Origin: Methylobacterium sp. 10
GTDB lineage: Bacteria > Pseudomonadota > Alphaproteobacteria > Rhizobiales > Beijerinckiaceae
Assembly (NCBI RefSeq): GCF_000519085.1
Contig: NZ_KI912577.1
Span: 153,501 to 217,500, forward strand
DNA length: 64,000 bases
Direction of reading: 5' to 3'
Part shown: positions 17,326-26,801 of the stretch, one piece after another
How positions within the stretch are numbered: the stretch's first letter is position 1
Layout: each line of letters opens with the position of its first letter
Program-made: the position numbers and the translations under genes
The notes under the pieces: model-generated
Told to the model about the DNA's origin: nothing
Databases searched by the model: none
What the model saw: the letters and a program-made list of their open reading frames with translations, nothing else

Positions 17326-17823
17326 ATGCTCAACACGCCTCCCGGCTACGACCCCGCCGGCTATGCCGAGCGCTACGGGACTGAGCTCCCGAACGCCCTC
17401 CCGGTCCCCTTCGTCCGGGCGAGCCTCGGGGCGCGATTCGTCGCTTATCTCCTCGACATCCTCTTCATCCTCGGCTTCACGGCGCTGCTCACCCTGGCGA
17501 TCACGGTGCTCGGGGTGCTGACCTTCGGGCTCGGCTGGACCCTGTTCGCGATCCTTCCCGCCAGCGGCATCCTCTACAGCGCAGTGACGGTGGGCGGCGC
17601 CGCCCAGAGCACCTGGGGCATGCGGATGATGGGCCTGCGCGTGGTGACTCCGGCCAGTGGCCTGCGGGTGGATTTCCTCACCGCCGCCATCCACGCCCTG
17701 CTGTTCTACGTCGCCATCTCGACGTTCCTGCTGTGGTTCGTCGATATCCTGTTCGGGCTCATGAGGTCGGACCGACGCCTGGGCCACGACGTGCTGGTCG
17801 GCCTCGCGGTGGTGCGGGTCTGA
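17326..17823 (+). CDS. RDD family membrane protein
   Basis: A 165-residue inner-membrane protein of the RDD family. The family's defining region begins VRASLGARFVAYLLDILFILG (first helix with Arg and Asp), followed by two more helices and the conserved GMRMMGLRVVTP after the second. The C-terminus RRLGHDVLVGLAVVRV is also typical. The function of RDD proteins is mostly unknown; some act in ion exchange. The start at MLNTPPGYDP is preceded by AAAGG; a start 13 codons upstream is possible but lacks a site. Confidence 0.88.
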   Translation: MLNTPPGYDPAGYAERYGTELPNALPVPFVRASLGARFVAYLLDILFILGFTALLTLAITVLGVLTFGLGWTLFAILPASGILYSAVTVGGAAQSTWGMRMMGLRVVTPASGLRVDFLTAAIHALLFYVAISTFLLWFVDILFGLMRSDRRLGHDVLVGLAVVRV

Positions 17824-17858
17824 GCCCGCCGGGGCGGAGTCCGAGGAGGACTTCACCT

Positions 17859-19088
17859 CTACCGAGATAGGGAAGGAGGCTGGGGAATGCCGAGTTCCCC
17901 ACCGCTGCCCGATAGAGCTGCGTCGCTCTGGTGAGCCTGCTTCTTCCGATCGGGACGCTTCTCGAAGCGCCGCCATACGGTGAGGGCCGACAGCACGTAG
18001 TTGCAGGCGGCGCCCACCAGAATGCCCGCTCCCGTGGCCAGCCACCAGATGCCGGTCCCGGTGTAGATGAGATGGGCAACGAGGATATTGTTGAACGCGC
18101 CGCAGGAGCAGGACAGGCAGAAGACCGCGAGTCCGCGCAGGAGGTCAACTCCGACGATCCGCTGGTCCCGATACGTCAGGATGTTGTTCAGGAAGAAGTT
18201 GGCCGTCATCGCGCCAAGCGTGGCGATGGTCTGGGACATCAGAAAGTTGTCGTTCAGAGCGGACAGCATCAGCCCCAGCAGCGACAGGTGAACGATGACA
18301 CCGAGGCCTCCGACGAGGGCGAAAGAGACGAACCGGGTCGGAAGCACACCGAAGGCCGATTTCGCGATGAGAAGGACCGCGAAATCGAAGAGAACCCTCT
18401 CGTCGAGCTTGCTTTGCCCGGTCAGTCGCGGGCCGAAGACATAGGGGACTTCTCCGATCTTCAGCGACCGACCGCCCTGCGCCAGAATATCCGCGAGGAG
18501 CTTGAAGCCATCGCGGCTCAGGCGAGGCGCAGCCTTCACCAGAATGCTCCGGCGCATGAGGAAGAAACCGCTCATGGGATCGCTGGTCTGAACCCGGAGA
18601 AGGGCTCGCACCAGCCGGTTTCCGGCATTGCTCAGGGCTTTCCGGACGGACGAGAAGGCCGCCACGTCGGGATCGTCCAGGTAGCGGCTGGCGATGACGA
18701 CGTCGCACTCGGTGGACATCATCAGATCGAGCATCGGCGTCAGCGTCGTCGGTTCGTGCTGCAGGTCCGCATCCATCACGGCGACGAGTTCGGAACGCGC
18801 CGCCAGCATCCCTTCGATACAGGCTCCAGCGAGCCCCCGCCGGCCGGTCCGGGTGATGATCCTGATCCGTGGATCGCTCTGCGCCAGATCTTCGACGACG
18901 GCAGATGTTCCATCGGGCGAGTCGTCGTCGACGACGATCACCTCGAAACGGTGCGGCGCGAGCGCGGTGGCGATCCGGCCGCAGATGACGGCGATGTTGT
19001 CCCGCTCGTTGAATGTGGGGATGACGATCGTGAGGAGGGGCCGATCCGCTTCGGGCTCGGACGGTGCCTGGGTAGGGGGAAGCGTCAC
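17859..19088 (-). CDS. Family 2 glycosyltransferase with GtrA-like membrane domain (polyprenyl-phosphate sugar transferase type)
   Basis: A 409-residue fusion. The N-terminal GT-A domain (about 20-240) carries TIVIPTFNERDNIAVI, VVDDDSPDGT, VMDADLQHEP and SGFFLMRRSI, as in dolichyl- or polyprenyl-phosphate sugar synthases. The C-terminal GtrA-like domain (about 255-380) has four membrane helices. It would charge a lipid carrier with a sugar at the inner membrane. Its start overlaps the stop of the GT39 gene by 4 nt, so it probably supplies the lipid-linked sugar used by that enzyme for a cell-envelope glycan. Sugar and acceptor unknown. Confidence 0.88.
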   Translation of the reverse strand: MTLPPTQAPSEPEADRPLLTIVIPTFNERDNIAVICGRIATALAPHRFEVIVVDDDSPDGTSAVVEDLAQSDPRIRIITRTGRRGLAGACIEGMLAARSELVAVMDADLQHEPTTLTPMLDLMMSTECDVVIASRYLDDPDVAAFSSVRKALSNAGNRLVRALLRVQTSDPMSGFFLMRRSILVKAAPRLSRDGFKLLADILAQGGRSLKIGEVPYVFGPRLTGQSKLDERVLFDFAVLLIAKSAFGVLPTRFVSFALVGGLGVIVHLSLLGLMLSALNDNFLMSQTIATLGAMTANFFLNNILTYRDQRIVGVDLLRGLAVFCLSCSCGAFNNILVAHLIYTGTGIWWLATGAGILVGAACNYVLSALTVWRRFEKRPDRKKQAHQSDAALSGSGGELGIPQPPSLSR

Positions 19089-20680
19089 TGGCGGCCTTTC
19101 GCGCCGATCCTGGGCTTCGGCCAGGTCCCATCGAAATGGGTCGCCCGGACGATCCGCAGATCGTGCATCTTGCGCCCGTGGAAATTCAGGCGGATGGGCG
19201 CATCTTCCGAGAATGTCTCGAAATGCCCATCGAGATTATATCTCACCGCATCGAGATTGGCATACCTGTCGATGATGACGGCATCCATGCCGCGGAATTT
19301 CGCGGCATCGGCGAGATAAGTGAAGTGGATGTTGTCGCCTGCGAGGCACAGCCCGCGGAACCTGTCCCTCACGGCGTAGAAGGCCTTGGCGCAATCCTCC
19401 CAGCGGGTCGCGGCGATGAAGGTGCGCGAGGGATCGAGCCCGCGAGCCGTCAGCGCCGCAGGAAGATCCTCCCAATCGTAGAGTTCCAGGAGGATCGGGT
19501 CCTGCGACCGGAAAGCCTTGGCCGGGGCGACCCGCTCGGCCCAGCCGGTGAAGACGTGGGCCATGAGAAGACCGATCACCAGGATCGTCGTCGCGGCCAG
19601 GGTGGCGAGCCAGCGACGTGCGGCGTCGGGCCGGTCGGCGGAGAGGCCACCCGCCCAGGCGCCGACGAGGGGCAGCAGCGGAAGATAGCCCATGGATGCC
19701 CAGTGATAGCCACGCAGCGGGTGGCTGCTCCAGACCATGACGCCGAAGATGAAGAGGAGGACCGGCGCGGACATGCAGGCCAGAAGCCAGGGCCCCTCCT
19801 GCCTCGGCCCGTTTCGAAGGCCGCGATACAGCATGTACAGCGCCGGGCCGAAGACGAGGGGATGGACGATCAAGACCTGCGTCAGGGTCCAGCGGAACGC
19901 CCGCGCCATGTTGATGCTGCCGTCCCCGCCGGCGCGGGCACCTTGATACAGGAAGGAGACCCAGCCGTGCTCGGCGTTCCAGATGATGACCGGGAGAAGC
20001 GGTACAAGCAGGAAGACCAGGCCGAGATAGGTGGCAGGACGCAGGAGCCAGCCCCTTCCCTCGGGCCGGCTCGCCACGGCGACGAGCAGTCCGGGGACCA
20101 GGAGGATCGCGAGATACTTGGACGCGAGGGCGCATCCGAACAGGAATGCGCAGGTGTACCAGATCTCGTTGTCGCGGATGTGCCGAGCGGCGAAGTCGAT
20201 GTGAAGGAAGGTCAGGAGGGCCGCGAGAAGGAAGACGGTCATCGGCCCGTTCGTCTGGGCGAGACTCCCATCCGAAAGTCCGAGAAGCGGCGACAGCAGA
20301 TAGGCGCAGACCGCGTAGAATCCCGCACGGGAATCGAAGAGACGCGTCGTGATCCGATAGATCAGCCAGCCCGAGATCACCGACATGACAAGGAACGGCA
20401 GGCGCACGACCAGGGCGTCGTCGGAACCGAACAGGCGCATCGCGCCCGCGATCGTCCACCATGTCAGCGGCGGCTGATCGAAGAACGAGAGGGACGGCTG
20501 CCTCGCGACGACCACACCGTAGGTTTCCATGAAAGTGAGGTCGAGAAACCGCACCACCACGAGACGGACGAGGAAAGAGGCGATCAGGACGGCGACGACA
20601 CGACGGGTATAATCCGCCGGTCGGGCTTCCTCCCGCGAGAGACCGGCCGAGGCTTCACGCGGCCGGTCGGAACGCGGCAT
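19085..20680 (-). CDS. Family 39 (ArnT/PMT-like) lipid-linked sugar transferase
   Basis: A 531-residue polytopic inner-membrane protein with about ten to twelve hydrophobic segments. The first loop carries the PMT-type signature SFFDQPPLTWWTIAGAMRLF, and the early basic TRRVVAVLIASFLVRL matches the GT39 start. A C-terminal periplasmic domain of about 120 residues follows the last helix. These enzymes transfer a sugar from a polyprenyl phosphate to a lipid or protein. It is translationally coupled to the GT2-GtrA gene downstream. Lipid A modification is one possibility, not shown. Confidence 0.87.
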   Translation of the reverse strand: MPRSDRPREASAGLSREEARPADYTRRVVAVLIASFLVRLVVVRFLDLTFMETYGVVVARQPSLSFFDQPPLTWWTIAGAMRLFGSDDALVVRLPFLVMSVISGWLIYRITTRLFDSRAGFYAVCAYLLSPLLGLSDGSLAQTNGPMTVFLLAALLTFLHIDFAARHIRDNEIWYTCAFLFGCALASKYLAILLVPGLLVAVASRPEGRGWLLRPATYLGLVFLLVPLLPVIIWNAEHGWVSFLYQGARAGGDGSINMARAFRWTLTQVLIVHPLVFGPALYMLYRGLRNGPRQEGPWLLACMSAPVLLFIFGVMVWSSHPLRGYHWASMGYLPLLPLVGAWAGGLSADRPDAARRWLATLAATTILVIGLLMAHVFTGWAERVAPAKAFRSQDPILLELYDWEDLPAALTARGLDPSRTFIAATRWEDCAKAFYAVRDRFRGLCLAGDNIHFTYLADAAKFRGMDAVIIDRYANLDAVRYNLDGHFETFSEDAPIRLNFHGRKMHDLRIVRATHFDGTWPKPRIGAKGRQ

Positions 20681-21080
20681 CGATGTTTCGAGAGCGTTGA
20701 TGAGACGATTTCCCTATCCGGTCTTGAAAGATCGGGTCACCGCTCGGCAGCGGCGGGTACCGACGATCCTGTGATGCCGCCTCACGTGTCCGGCCCACCA
20801 CTGGAGGGCGGCGGGCACCATGCTCGCGCAAACTTTGCCACCGTGTTTCCGCCCGTCATCGATGGTCGCCCCGCGACAACGGGTGCATTCATCCCGAATT
20901 GGGTCGGAAACGCGACCAGCCTCCACATGGCGGCATTGATACGGGCAGCAGCCCTGCCATGCCAGTCACCCTCGTGAAAATGGGGCGCCACGACGCTCAC
21001 CCACTTGAGCCCCGCCACGGGGCGGGTACACTCGTCTCGTGCGGGGAACGCTCCCGCCGGCCCCGAGGTCAGCTGCAAGC
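20681..21080. other. 400-nt divergent intergenic region
   Basis: Lies between the divergent GT39 gene and bpt. No gene is supported. Two short similar segments around 20885 and 21030 (GGGTGCATTCATCCCG and GGGTACACTCGTCTCG) may be remnants of a duplicated spacer. No promoter could be assigned. Confidence 0.45.
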
Positions 21081-21827
21081 GTGACGAGCCATCCCCGCGA
21101 CACACCGCAATTCTATCTGACGGCGCCTTCGCCCTGCCCTTACCTGCCGGGGCAGGAGGAACGGAAGGTGTTCACCCATCTCGTGGGGCGGCGCGCCCGT
21201 GACCTCAACGAGATCCTCACCCAGGGCGGCTTCCGGCGCTCGCAGACCATCGCCTATCGGCCGGCCTGCGAGACCTGCCGGGCCTGCATCTCGGTGCGGG
21301 TGGTGGTGGCGGATTTCCTGCCTTCGGCGAGTCATCGCCGCATCCTTCAACGAAACGCCGATCTCATCGGCAATCCCGAGCCCAACCGCCCGGCTTCGGA
21401 GCAATATGCCCTGTTTCGCCGCTATCTCGATGCGCGCCATGGCGATGGCGGCATGGTCGACATGACCGTACTCGACTACGCCATGATGATCGAGGACAGC
21501 CATGTGGACACTCATCTCGTGGCCTATCGCCGGCGTGGTCCCGATACGGCGATCAACGGCCGGGGTACCGGGCTGACCGTGGCCCTGTGCCTGACGGACG
21601 TGCTCTCCGACGGATTGTCGATGGTCTATTCGTTCTACGATCCGGCGGAGGCCCAGCGTTCGCTCGGGACCTTCATGATCCTCGACCATATCCGCCGCGC
21701 CGCCTCCCTCGGCCTGCCGTATCTCTATCTCGGTTATTGGGTCGATGGCTCGCGCAAGATGGACTACAAGGCCCGCTTCCGGCCTCAGGAGCGCCTGATG
21801 GGACCGGGCTGGCAGCGGGTGGAGTAA
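21081..21827 (+). CDS. bpt: Aspartate/glutamate leucyltransferase (arginyl-tRNA-protein transferase family)
   Basis: A 248-residue transferase that adds leucine from Leu-tRNA to proteins with N-terminal Asp or Glu, marking them for ClpS/ClpAP (N-degron pathway). The N-terminal ATE domain shows [19 protein letters not shown] and the Cys-rich CETCRACIS; the C-terminal domain has [20 protein letters not shown] and [17 protein letters not shown]. The GTG at 21081 ([16 protein letters not shown]) is chosen because family members start this way; an in-frame ATG 42 nt upstream gives an atypical extension. Confidence 0.92.
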   Translation: MTSHPRDTPQFYLTAPSPCPYLPGQEERKVFTHLVGRRARDLNEILTQGGFRRSQTIAYRPACETCRACISVRVVVADFLPSASHRRILQRNADLIGNPEPNRPASEQYALFRRYLDARHGDGGMVDMTVLDYAMMIEDSHVDTHLVAYRRRGPDTAINGRGTGLTVALCLTDVLSDGLSMVYSFYDPAEAQRSLGTFMILDHIRRAASLGLPYLYLGYWVDGSRKMDYKARFRPQERLMGPGWQRVE

Positions 21828-21875
21828 TCCGCCGCCCCGATCATCCGTCGGAACGGCGTCGACGCGAGCCACGCG

Positions 21876-24035
21876 TCAGAATTTGGCGATGACCTGAGCG
21901 CGAACGATCCTCGGCGCGCCCGGGCTGATGTTGTTGTTCCCGTCCGCCGTTGCGATGTAGCCCCGGTCGAAGACGTTCTCGATGTTGACCTGCGCCCGCA
22001 CGAGATCCGTGACCTGATAGAAGAAACCGAGGTCGAAGCGGGTGTAACCGGGGAGCCTGACCGTGTTGTCGGCCGCCGCGAACGTATGGGTCTGGTGGAT
22101 CGCGCCGACGCCGAACGACAAGGACGGCGTGACCGCGAACTTGTTCCACAAGGTGACCGCGTTGAACGGCACCAACCCGACATGGTTGTCCGGAACGATG
22201 GCCGCAGAACTGAACCCGCTGACGATGCGCGCATCGGTGAAGGCATAGCCGCCCGCGACCTGCCACCAATCGGTGACGAAGCCGTTGGCGCCGATCTCGA
22301 CGCCCTTCGCGTTGGTCTGGCCGCTCAGCAGGAAGAAGCCGGGGCGGTTCGGATCGGCGAGGCGCTGGTTAAACCGGTCGAGGTCGTAAAGCGCGCCGGT
22401 GAGCTGGAGCGTCGAGGAGACGTCCCATTTCACGCCGACCTCGCGGTTCTCGAACCGCTCCGGCTCGGCGATGGCGAGCCCTTCGGACAATGCGCTGAAC
22501 TGGTCGCCGGCGGATGGCAAATACGACACGCTGTAATTGCCATAGAAGGCAAGATTGTCCACCGGCTTGAACACCAGCCCGATCCTCGGTGACAGCAGAT
22601 CGTCGATGCGGGAGTTGGTGACGTTGGTGCGCCGGTCCGTCGAGGAGAAATCGAAGTGATCGTAGCGTAGGCCGCCGATCACCTTGACATGCGGACCGAT
22701 CTCGATCTGATCCTGGACGTAGACCGCAGCCAGACCGAGGTCGTAGCGGCTATTGGCGGCCGAGGCCAGGTTGCGGAAAGTCACGGGGACCCGCGAGACC
22801 GGCGAGAGCGGGTTGACGGTCAGCGTCTGCGTTCCTGTCGTCGCGAAGAAGCCGTCTTCCCGGTAGGTGATGCCCACCTGCTTGCCGAGTTCGAAACCCG
22901 CGAGCAGCGTATGGGCCAGCGGCCCCGTGGCGAATTTATAGGTGAAATCGTTCTGGTTGAAGAAGTTCGTCCTGGGCGTGACGTTGTTGAACGCACTCAG
23001 ATCGACGGTCGTCCCGGCGGCGTTCACCGCGCCGCCGGCGCGGATGCTCGGATACACGACCTGATAGGCCTTGGCGTAATCGGCATAGCGGAACTGGCTC
23101 CGCATCTCGACGCCCGAAGCGAAGCGGTGATCGAGCACCGCCGTCGCGATATGCGCGTCGACGCGCGAGTAGCTGAGATCGGGATTGCCGAAGAAGGTTC
23201 TGATGTTGTCGCGATAGCGATAGGGCCTCCCTTGTTGGGACGGGATGCCGCGATCCGCCGTCCGGTCGTCGTGGAAGTACTCGTAGGATAGTTTCAGCGT
23301 GGTCTCTGGCCCAAGCAGGATCGTCGCCGTCGGGTTGATGCCCCAGCGCCGCAAGTCGACATAATCGCGATAGGTGCCGCTATCCTCGACCATGCCGTTG
23401 AGGCGGAAGAAGACGCTGTCCGAGACCCGGTCGCCGACATCCACGGCAACCCGTTTGTTGAAGTACTGCCCGCCCTGCAGGATGATTTCGCGCACCGGAG
23501 CTCCGGTGGCGTCCTTCAGCACACGATTGACGACGCCACCGCCTCCACCGCGACCGAAGATCATCGCGTTCGGCCCCTTGAGCACTTCGATCCGTTCGAC
23601 GTTGTAGAGATCGCGGTAGTACATGGCGTCGTCGCGAATGCCGTTGACGTAGAAGTCGGCGCTGGATTGCTGCCCGCGGATCACGACCTCGTCCCGGTTG
23701 GCGGCGCCCTGGTGCAGGAACACGCCGGGCACGTAGCGCAAAGCTTCGGTGACGCCCTGGAAACCCTGATCCTGGACCTGCTCCCGCGTCACCACCGTCA
23801 CCGACTGCGGGGTGTCGATCAACTGGGTGTCCGTCTTCGTCGCGCTCCGGCTGCGGTTGGCGCGGTAGCCCACGGTATTACCCCCCGCTCCGTCGACACT
23901 GAGCTGATCCAGGGTCACTTCGGTGTGGTTGCCGGGATCCGCCGCAACGGCCTGTGCTTCCGCGACCTGCACGTCCGATAGGAAAGGCACCGCCGAAAGA
24001 ACCGTGATCAGACGTATACGGGCGAAGGGATGCAT
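21876..24035 (-). CDS. TonB-dependent siderophore receptor
   Basis: A 719-residue outer-membrane receptor for ferric siderophores. A signal peptide ends near VQVAEAQA. The plug domain (about 60-170) includes DTPQSVTVVTREQVQDQG, EALRYVPGV, and VERIEVLKGPNAMIFGRGG. The 22-strand barrel follows, with the typical RYDHFDF and QVNIENVFDRGYI blocks and a terminal Phe (VIAKF). The closest groups are FhuA/FoxA/FiuA-like receptors of hydroxamate siderophores, but the ligand cannot be told. No exbBD or ABC genes are adjacent. Its 5' region is AT-rich and probably holds an iron-regulated promoter, though no box was identified. Confidence 0.92.
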   Translation of the reverse strand: MHPFARIRLITVLSAVPFLSDVQVAEAQAVAADPGNHTEVTLDQLSVDGAGGNTVGYRANRSRSATKTDTQLIDTPQSVTVVTREQVQDQGFQGVTEALRYVPGVFLHQGAANRDEVVIRGQQSSADFYVNGIRDDAMYYRDLYNVERIEVLKGPNAMIFGRGGGGGVVNRVLKDATGAPVREIILQGGQYFNKRVAVDVGDRVSDSVFFRLNGMVEDSGTYRDYVDLRRWGINPTATILLGPETTLKLSYEYFHDDRTADRGIPSQQGRPYRYRDNIRTFFGNPDLSYSRVDAHIATAVLDHRFASGVEMRSQFRYADYAKAYQVVYPSIRAGGAVNAAGTTVDLSAFNNVTPRTNFFNQNDFTYKFATGPLAHTLLAGFELGKQVGITYREDGFFATTGTQTLTVNPLSPVSRVPVTFRNLASAANSRYDLGLAAVYVQDQIEIGPHVKVIGGLRYDHFDFSSTDRRTNVTNSRIDDLLSPRIGLVFKPVDNLAFYGNYSVSYLPSAGDQFSALSEGLAIAEPERFENREVGVKWDVSSTLQLTGALYDLDRFNQRLADPNRPGFFLLSGQTNAKGVEIGANGFVTDWWQVAGGYAFTDARIVSGFSSAAIVPDNHVGLVPFNAVTLWNKFAVTPSLSFGVGAIHQTHTFAAADNTVRLPGYTRFDLGFFYQVTDLVRAQVNIENVFDRGYIATADGNNNISPGAPRIVRAQVIAKF

Positions 24036-24403
24036 CGGCGCGTCTCAATTCTATTGGTACTATTCTGCATAAGGGGAAAAATATCACGCTTATCTGCAGA
24101 CCACATTCGTCTAATAGACACGCATATTTGATCGGCAACCTGCCATAGTCGGATTGACAACACTCCAATTTTATAGGTCATTTAATAAGTGTTCCAAGAT
24201 ACCGACTAAGCAACGGAACGCGCGGTAGAAAACTCCTCGCCTGCGAAGTAGCGCTGCGAGACGAGCACCTCTGGTTTCGCCAGAGCGATGCACAAATGTA
24301 TCACTTCGCACAGAGTCCCCCTGGGCCCCCGCGTTGAGCGCAGGCCCCGCCCATGCTAGGCGCCAGCCTCATTGTCCCGATCCGTCCGACCCGAGGCGCC
24401 CGT
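24036..24403. other. 368-nt AT-rich divergent region, TonB receptor / purB
   Basis: The first 150 nt (24036-24200) are clearly AT-rich for this chromosome and should carry the receptor promoter; the rest is average. No gene on either strand. I searched by eye for Fur, Irr or RirA type boxes and found nothing convincing. Confidence 0.5.
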
Positions 24404-25711
24404 ATGATTGCCCGCTATAGCCGCCCCGAGATGACGGCGATCTGGTCTCCCGAAAGCCGCTTCCGCATCTGGTTCGAGATCGAGGCCCACGCCACCACGG
24501 CGCTCGCCGAGATCGGCGTGGTGCCCAAGGAGGCCGCCGCCACGATCTGGGAGAAGGGCCGCGACGCGGTGTTCGACGTCGCCCGCATCGACGCCATCGA
24601 GGCGGTCACCAAGCACGACGTCATCGCCTTCCTGACGCATCTCGCCGAGATCGTCGGCCCCGACGCGCGGTTCGTGCACCAGGGTATGACCTCGTCGGAC
24701 GTCCTCGACACCTGCTTCAACGTCCAGCTCGTCCGGGCCGCCGACATCCTGATCAAGGATGTCGATGCGTTGCTCGCCGCGATCAAGCGCCGGGCGTTCG
24801 AGCACAAGCTGACCCCGACGATCGGCCGCTCGCACGGCATCCATGCCGAGCCGGTGACCTTCGGCCTGAAGCTCGCCCAGGCCTATGCCGAGTTCGAGCG
24901 CGCCCGCGCCCGTCTCGTCGCCGCCCGCGAGGAAGTCGCCACCTGCGCGATCTCGGGCGCCGTCGGCACCTTCGCCAATATCGACCCGCGTGTGGAAGAG
25001 TATGTCGCCAAGGCGATGGGCCTCACGCCCGAGCCGGTCTCGACGCAGGTCATTCCCCGCGACCGCCACGCCATGTTCTTCGCCACCCTGGGTGTCGTCG
25101 CCAGCTCGGTGGAGCGTCTCTCCATCGAGGTGCGCCACCTGCAGCGCACGGAGGTGCTGGAAGCGGAAGAGTTCTTCTCCGAGGGCCAGAAGGGCTCGTC
25201 GGCCATGCCGCACAAGCGCAATCCCGTCCTCACCGAGAACCTCACCGGCCTCGCCCGCATGGTGCGCTCCTTTGCGCTGCCCGCCATGGAGAACGTGGCA
25301 CTCTGGCACGAACGCGACATCTCGCATTCCTCGGTGGAGCGCATGATCGGCCCCGACGCGACGGTGACCCTCGACTTCGCCCTGGCGCGGCTGACCGGGG
25401 TGATCGACAAGCTGCTGATCTATCCCGAGCAGATGCAGCGCAACCTCGACAAGCTCGGCGGCCTCGTCCACTCGCAGCGGGTGCTTCTGGCCCTGACGCA
25501 GGCGGGCGTGTCCCGCGAGGACGCTTATCGCCTGGTCCAGCGCAACGCCATGCCGGTCTGGCGTGGCGAAGGCGACTTCCTCACGCTGCTGAAGGCCGAT
25601 GCGGACGTCACCGCGTCCCTGAGCCCGGAGCAGATCGAGGAGTGCTTCGATCTCAGCTATCATTTCAAGCACGTGGACACGATTTTTTCGCGCGTCTTCG
25701 GTACGGCCTGA
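24404..25711 (+). CDS. purB: Adenylosuccinate lyase
   Basis: PurB cleaves SAICAR and adenylosuccinate, releasing fumarate, in purine synthesis. The 435-residue length is usual for alphaproteobacteria. Signature motifs are EGQKGSSAMPHKRNPVLTEN (flexible loop with the catalytic Ser), TIGRSHGIHAEP, and QGMTSSDVLDT. The start at MIARYSRPEM is chosen by family agreement; a start 17 codons upstream gives a non-homologous extension. purA lies 1.6 kb downstream on the same strand, separated by a transaminase gene and a small secreted protein gene. Confidence 0.97.
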   Translation: MIARYSRPEMTAIWSPESRFRIWFEIEAHATTALAEIGVVPKEAAATIWEKGRDAVFDVARIDAIEAVTKHDVIAFLTHLAEIVGPDARFVHQGMTSSDVLDTCFNVQLVRAADILIKDVDALLAAIKRRAFEHKLTPTIGRSHGIHAEPVTFGLKLAQAYAEFERARARLVAAREEVATCAISGAVGTFANIDPRVEEYVAKAMGLTPEPVSTQVIPRDRHAMFFATLGVVASSVERLSIEVRHLQRTEVLEAEEFFSEGQKGSSAMPHKRNPVLTENLTGLARMVRSFALPAMENVALWHERDISHSSVERMIGPDATVTLDFALARLTGVIDKLLIYPEQMQRNLDKLGGLVHSQRVLLALTQAGVSREDAYRLVQRNAMPVWRGEGDFLTLLKADADVTASLSPEQIEECFDLSYHFKHVDTIFSRVFGTA

Positions 25712-25732
25712 TCATAGATCGTACCCGACGCG

Positions 25733-25769
25733 GCGATCCGCGGATCACGCTTCGTGCTTCGCGGATCGC
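25733..25769. other. Perfect 10-bp inverted repeat between purB and the transaminase gene
   Basis: GCGATCCGCG (25733-25742) and CGCGGATCGC (25760-25769) are perfectly complementary around a 17-nt loop. It lies 21 nt after the purB stop. No T tract follows, so it may be a weak terminator, an RNA-stabilising hairpin or a regulator site. Confidence 0.55.
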
Positions 25770-25813
25770 GTAGCGGCGAGGCCGCCGTTTCTATTCGGAG
25801 AAGAGGAAGTTCG

Positions 25814-26659
25814 ATGTCGCGCATCGTCTACGTCAACGGCGCCTTCGTGCCTTTCGAGGCCGCGACCGTGTCGATCATGGATCGGGGCTTCCTGTTCGCG
25901 GACGGCATCTACGAGGTGTCGGCCGTCCTCGGCGGCCGTCTCGTGGACAACGAGGCGCATCTGGCCCGACTCGACCGGTCGCTGGGCGAGATCGGCATCC
26001 GCAATCCCTACCCGACCGAAGACTGGATCCGGCTCGAAACCGAGTTGGTCCGCCGCAACAGCGTCGACGAGGGCCTCGTCTACATGCAGGTGACGCGGGG
26101 CGCCTACGAGCGGGACTTCGCCTTCCCGCCGGCCGAGACCGAACCCACCGTGGTGATGTTCACGCAGGCCAAGACCGTGGCCAGGAACCCGCTGGCGGAG
26201 CGCGGCGCCAAGGTCATCACCGTTCCCGACATCCGCTGGAAGCGACGCGACATCAAGTCGGTGGCGCTCCTCGCCCAGGTTCTGGCCAAGCAGGAAGCGG
26301 CCAAGGCCGGCGTCGCGGAGGCCTGGATGGTGGAGGACGGTTTCGTCACCGAAGGCTCCTCCTCGACCGCCTTCATCATCGCCGGCGGAAAGGTGGTCAC
26401 CCGCCCACTCTCGACTGCCCTGCTGCCCGGCATCACGCGCCTCGCCGTCATGCGCCTTGCCGAGGAAGCCGGACTGACAATCGAGGAGCGGCTGTTCTCC
26501 GTGGAAGAGGCGCTCGCGGCGGAGGAGGCCTTCTACACGAGCGCTTCCGCCTTCGTGATGCCCGTGATCGACATCGATGGGCACGAACTGGGCGATGGCA
26601 AGCCGGGGGCGCTGACGAAGCGTCTGCGTGCGCTGTACCTGGAGATGGCCGGGGCCTAA
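25814..26659 (+). CDS. dat: D-amino acid aminotransferase (class IV PLP)
   Basis: A 281-residue fold-type IV aminotransferase. MSRIVYVNGAFVPFEAATVS and IMDRGFLFADGIYEV are the usual opening of Dat enzymes; the PLP lysine lies in WKRRDIKSVALLAQV, and EGSSSTAFII plus LLPGITRLAVMRLA bind the cofactor phosphate. It interconverts D-alanine and D-glutamate with their 2-oxoacids, supplying cell-wall D-amino acids; a branched-chain or 4-amino-4-deoxychorismate lyase role is less likely. Ribosome site GAGGAAG upstream. Confidence 0.88.
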   Translation: MSRIVYVNGAFVPFEAATVSIMDRGFLFADGIYEVSAVLGGRLVDNEAHLARLDRSLGEIGIRNPYPTEDWIRLETELVRRNSVDEGLVYMQVTRGAYERDFAFPPAETEPTVVMFTQAKTVARNPLAERGAKVITVPDIRWKRRDIKSVALLAQVLAKQEAAKAGVAEAWMVEDGFVTEGSSSTAFIIAGGKVVTRPLSTALLPGITRLAVMRLAEEAGLTIEERLFSVEEALAAEEAFYTSASAFVMPVIDIDGHELGDGKPGALTKRLRALYLEMAGA

Positions 26660-26660
26660 G

Positions 26661-26704
26661 CAGGTTTAGCAAAAGTGGTCACCGGTTTTGCGTCCCAAAA
26701 CCTG
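26661..26704. repeat. Dispersed hairpin repeat family 1, copy 2
   Basis: A 44-nt unit, CAGGTTTAGCAAAAGTGG at its start and AAAACCTG at its end, immediately after the transaminase stop codon. Complementary ends and the inner GCAAAA/GTTTTGC allow a two-part hairpin. It matches 12029-12072 at most positions. Confidence 0.8.
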
Positions 26705-26801
26705 CCTCGGGGGCAGTCCGAAACAACCGGCCATCCGGTAGCACGATAGGAACTGCATCGCCGCCGGAACGGTTTGTCTCCCAACTTCCCGGGGGACATC
26801 G

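Noticed and set aside
20782..21105. 107-codon minus-strand frame before bpt
   Set aside because: Overlaps the bpt start, lacks a ribosome site and has repeated short phrases that arise from GC-rich spacer repeats.
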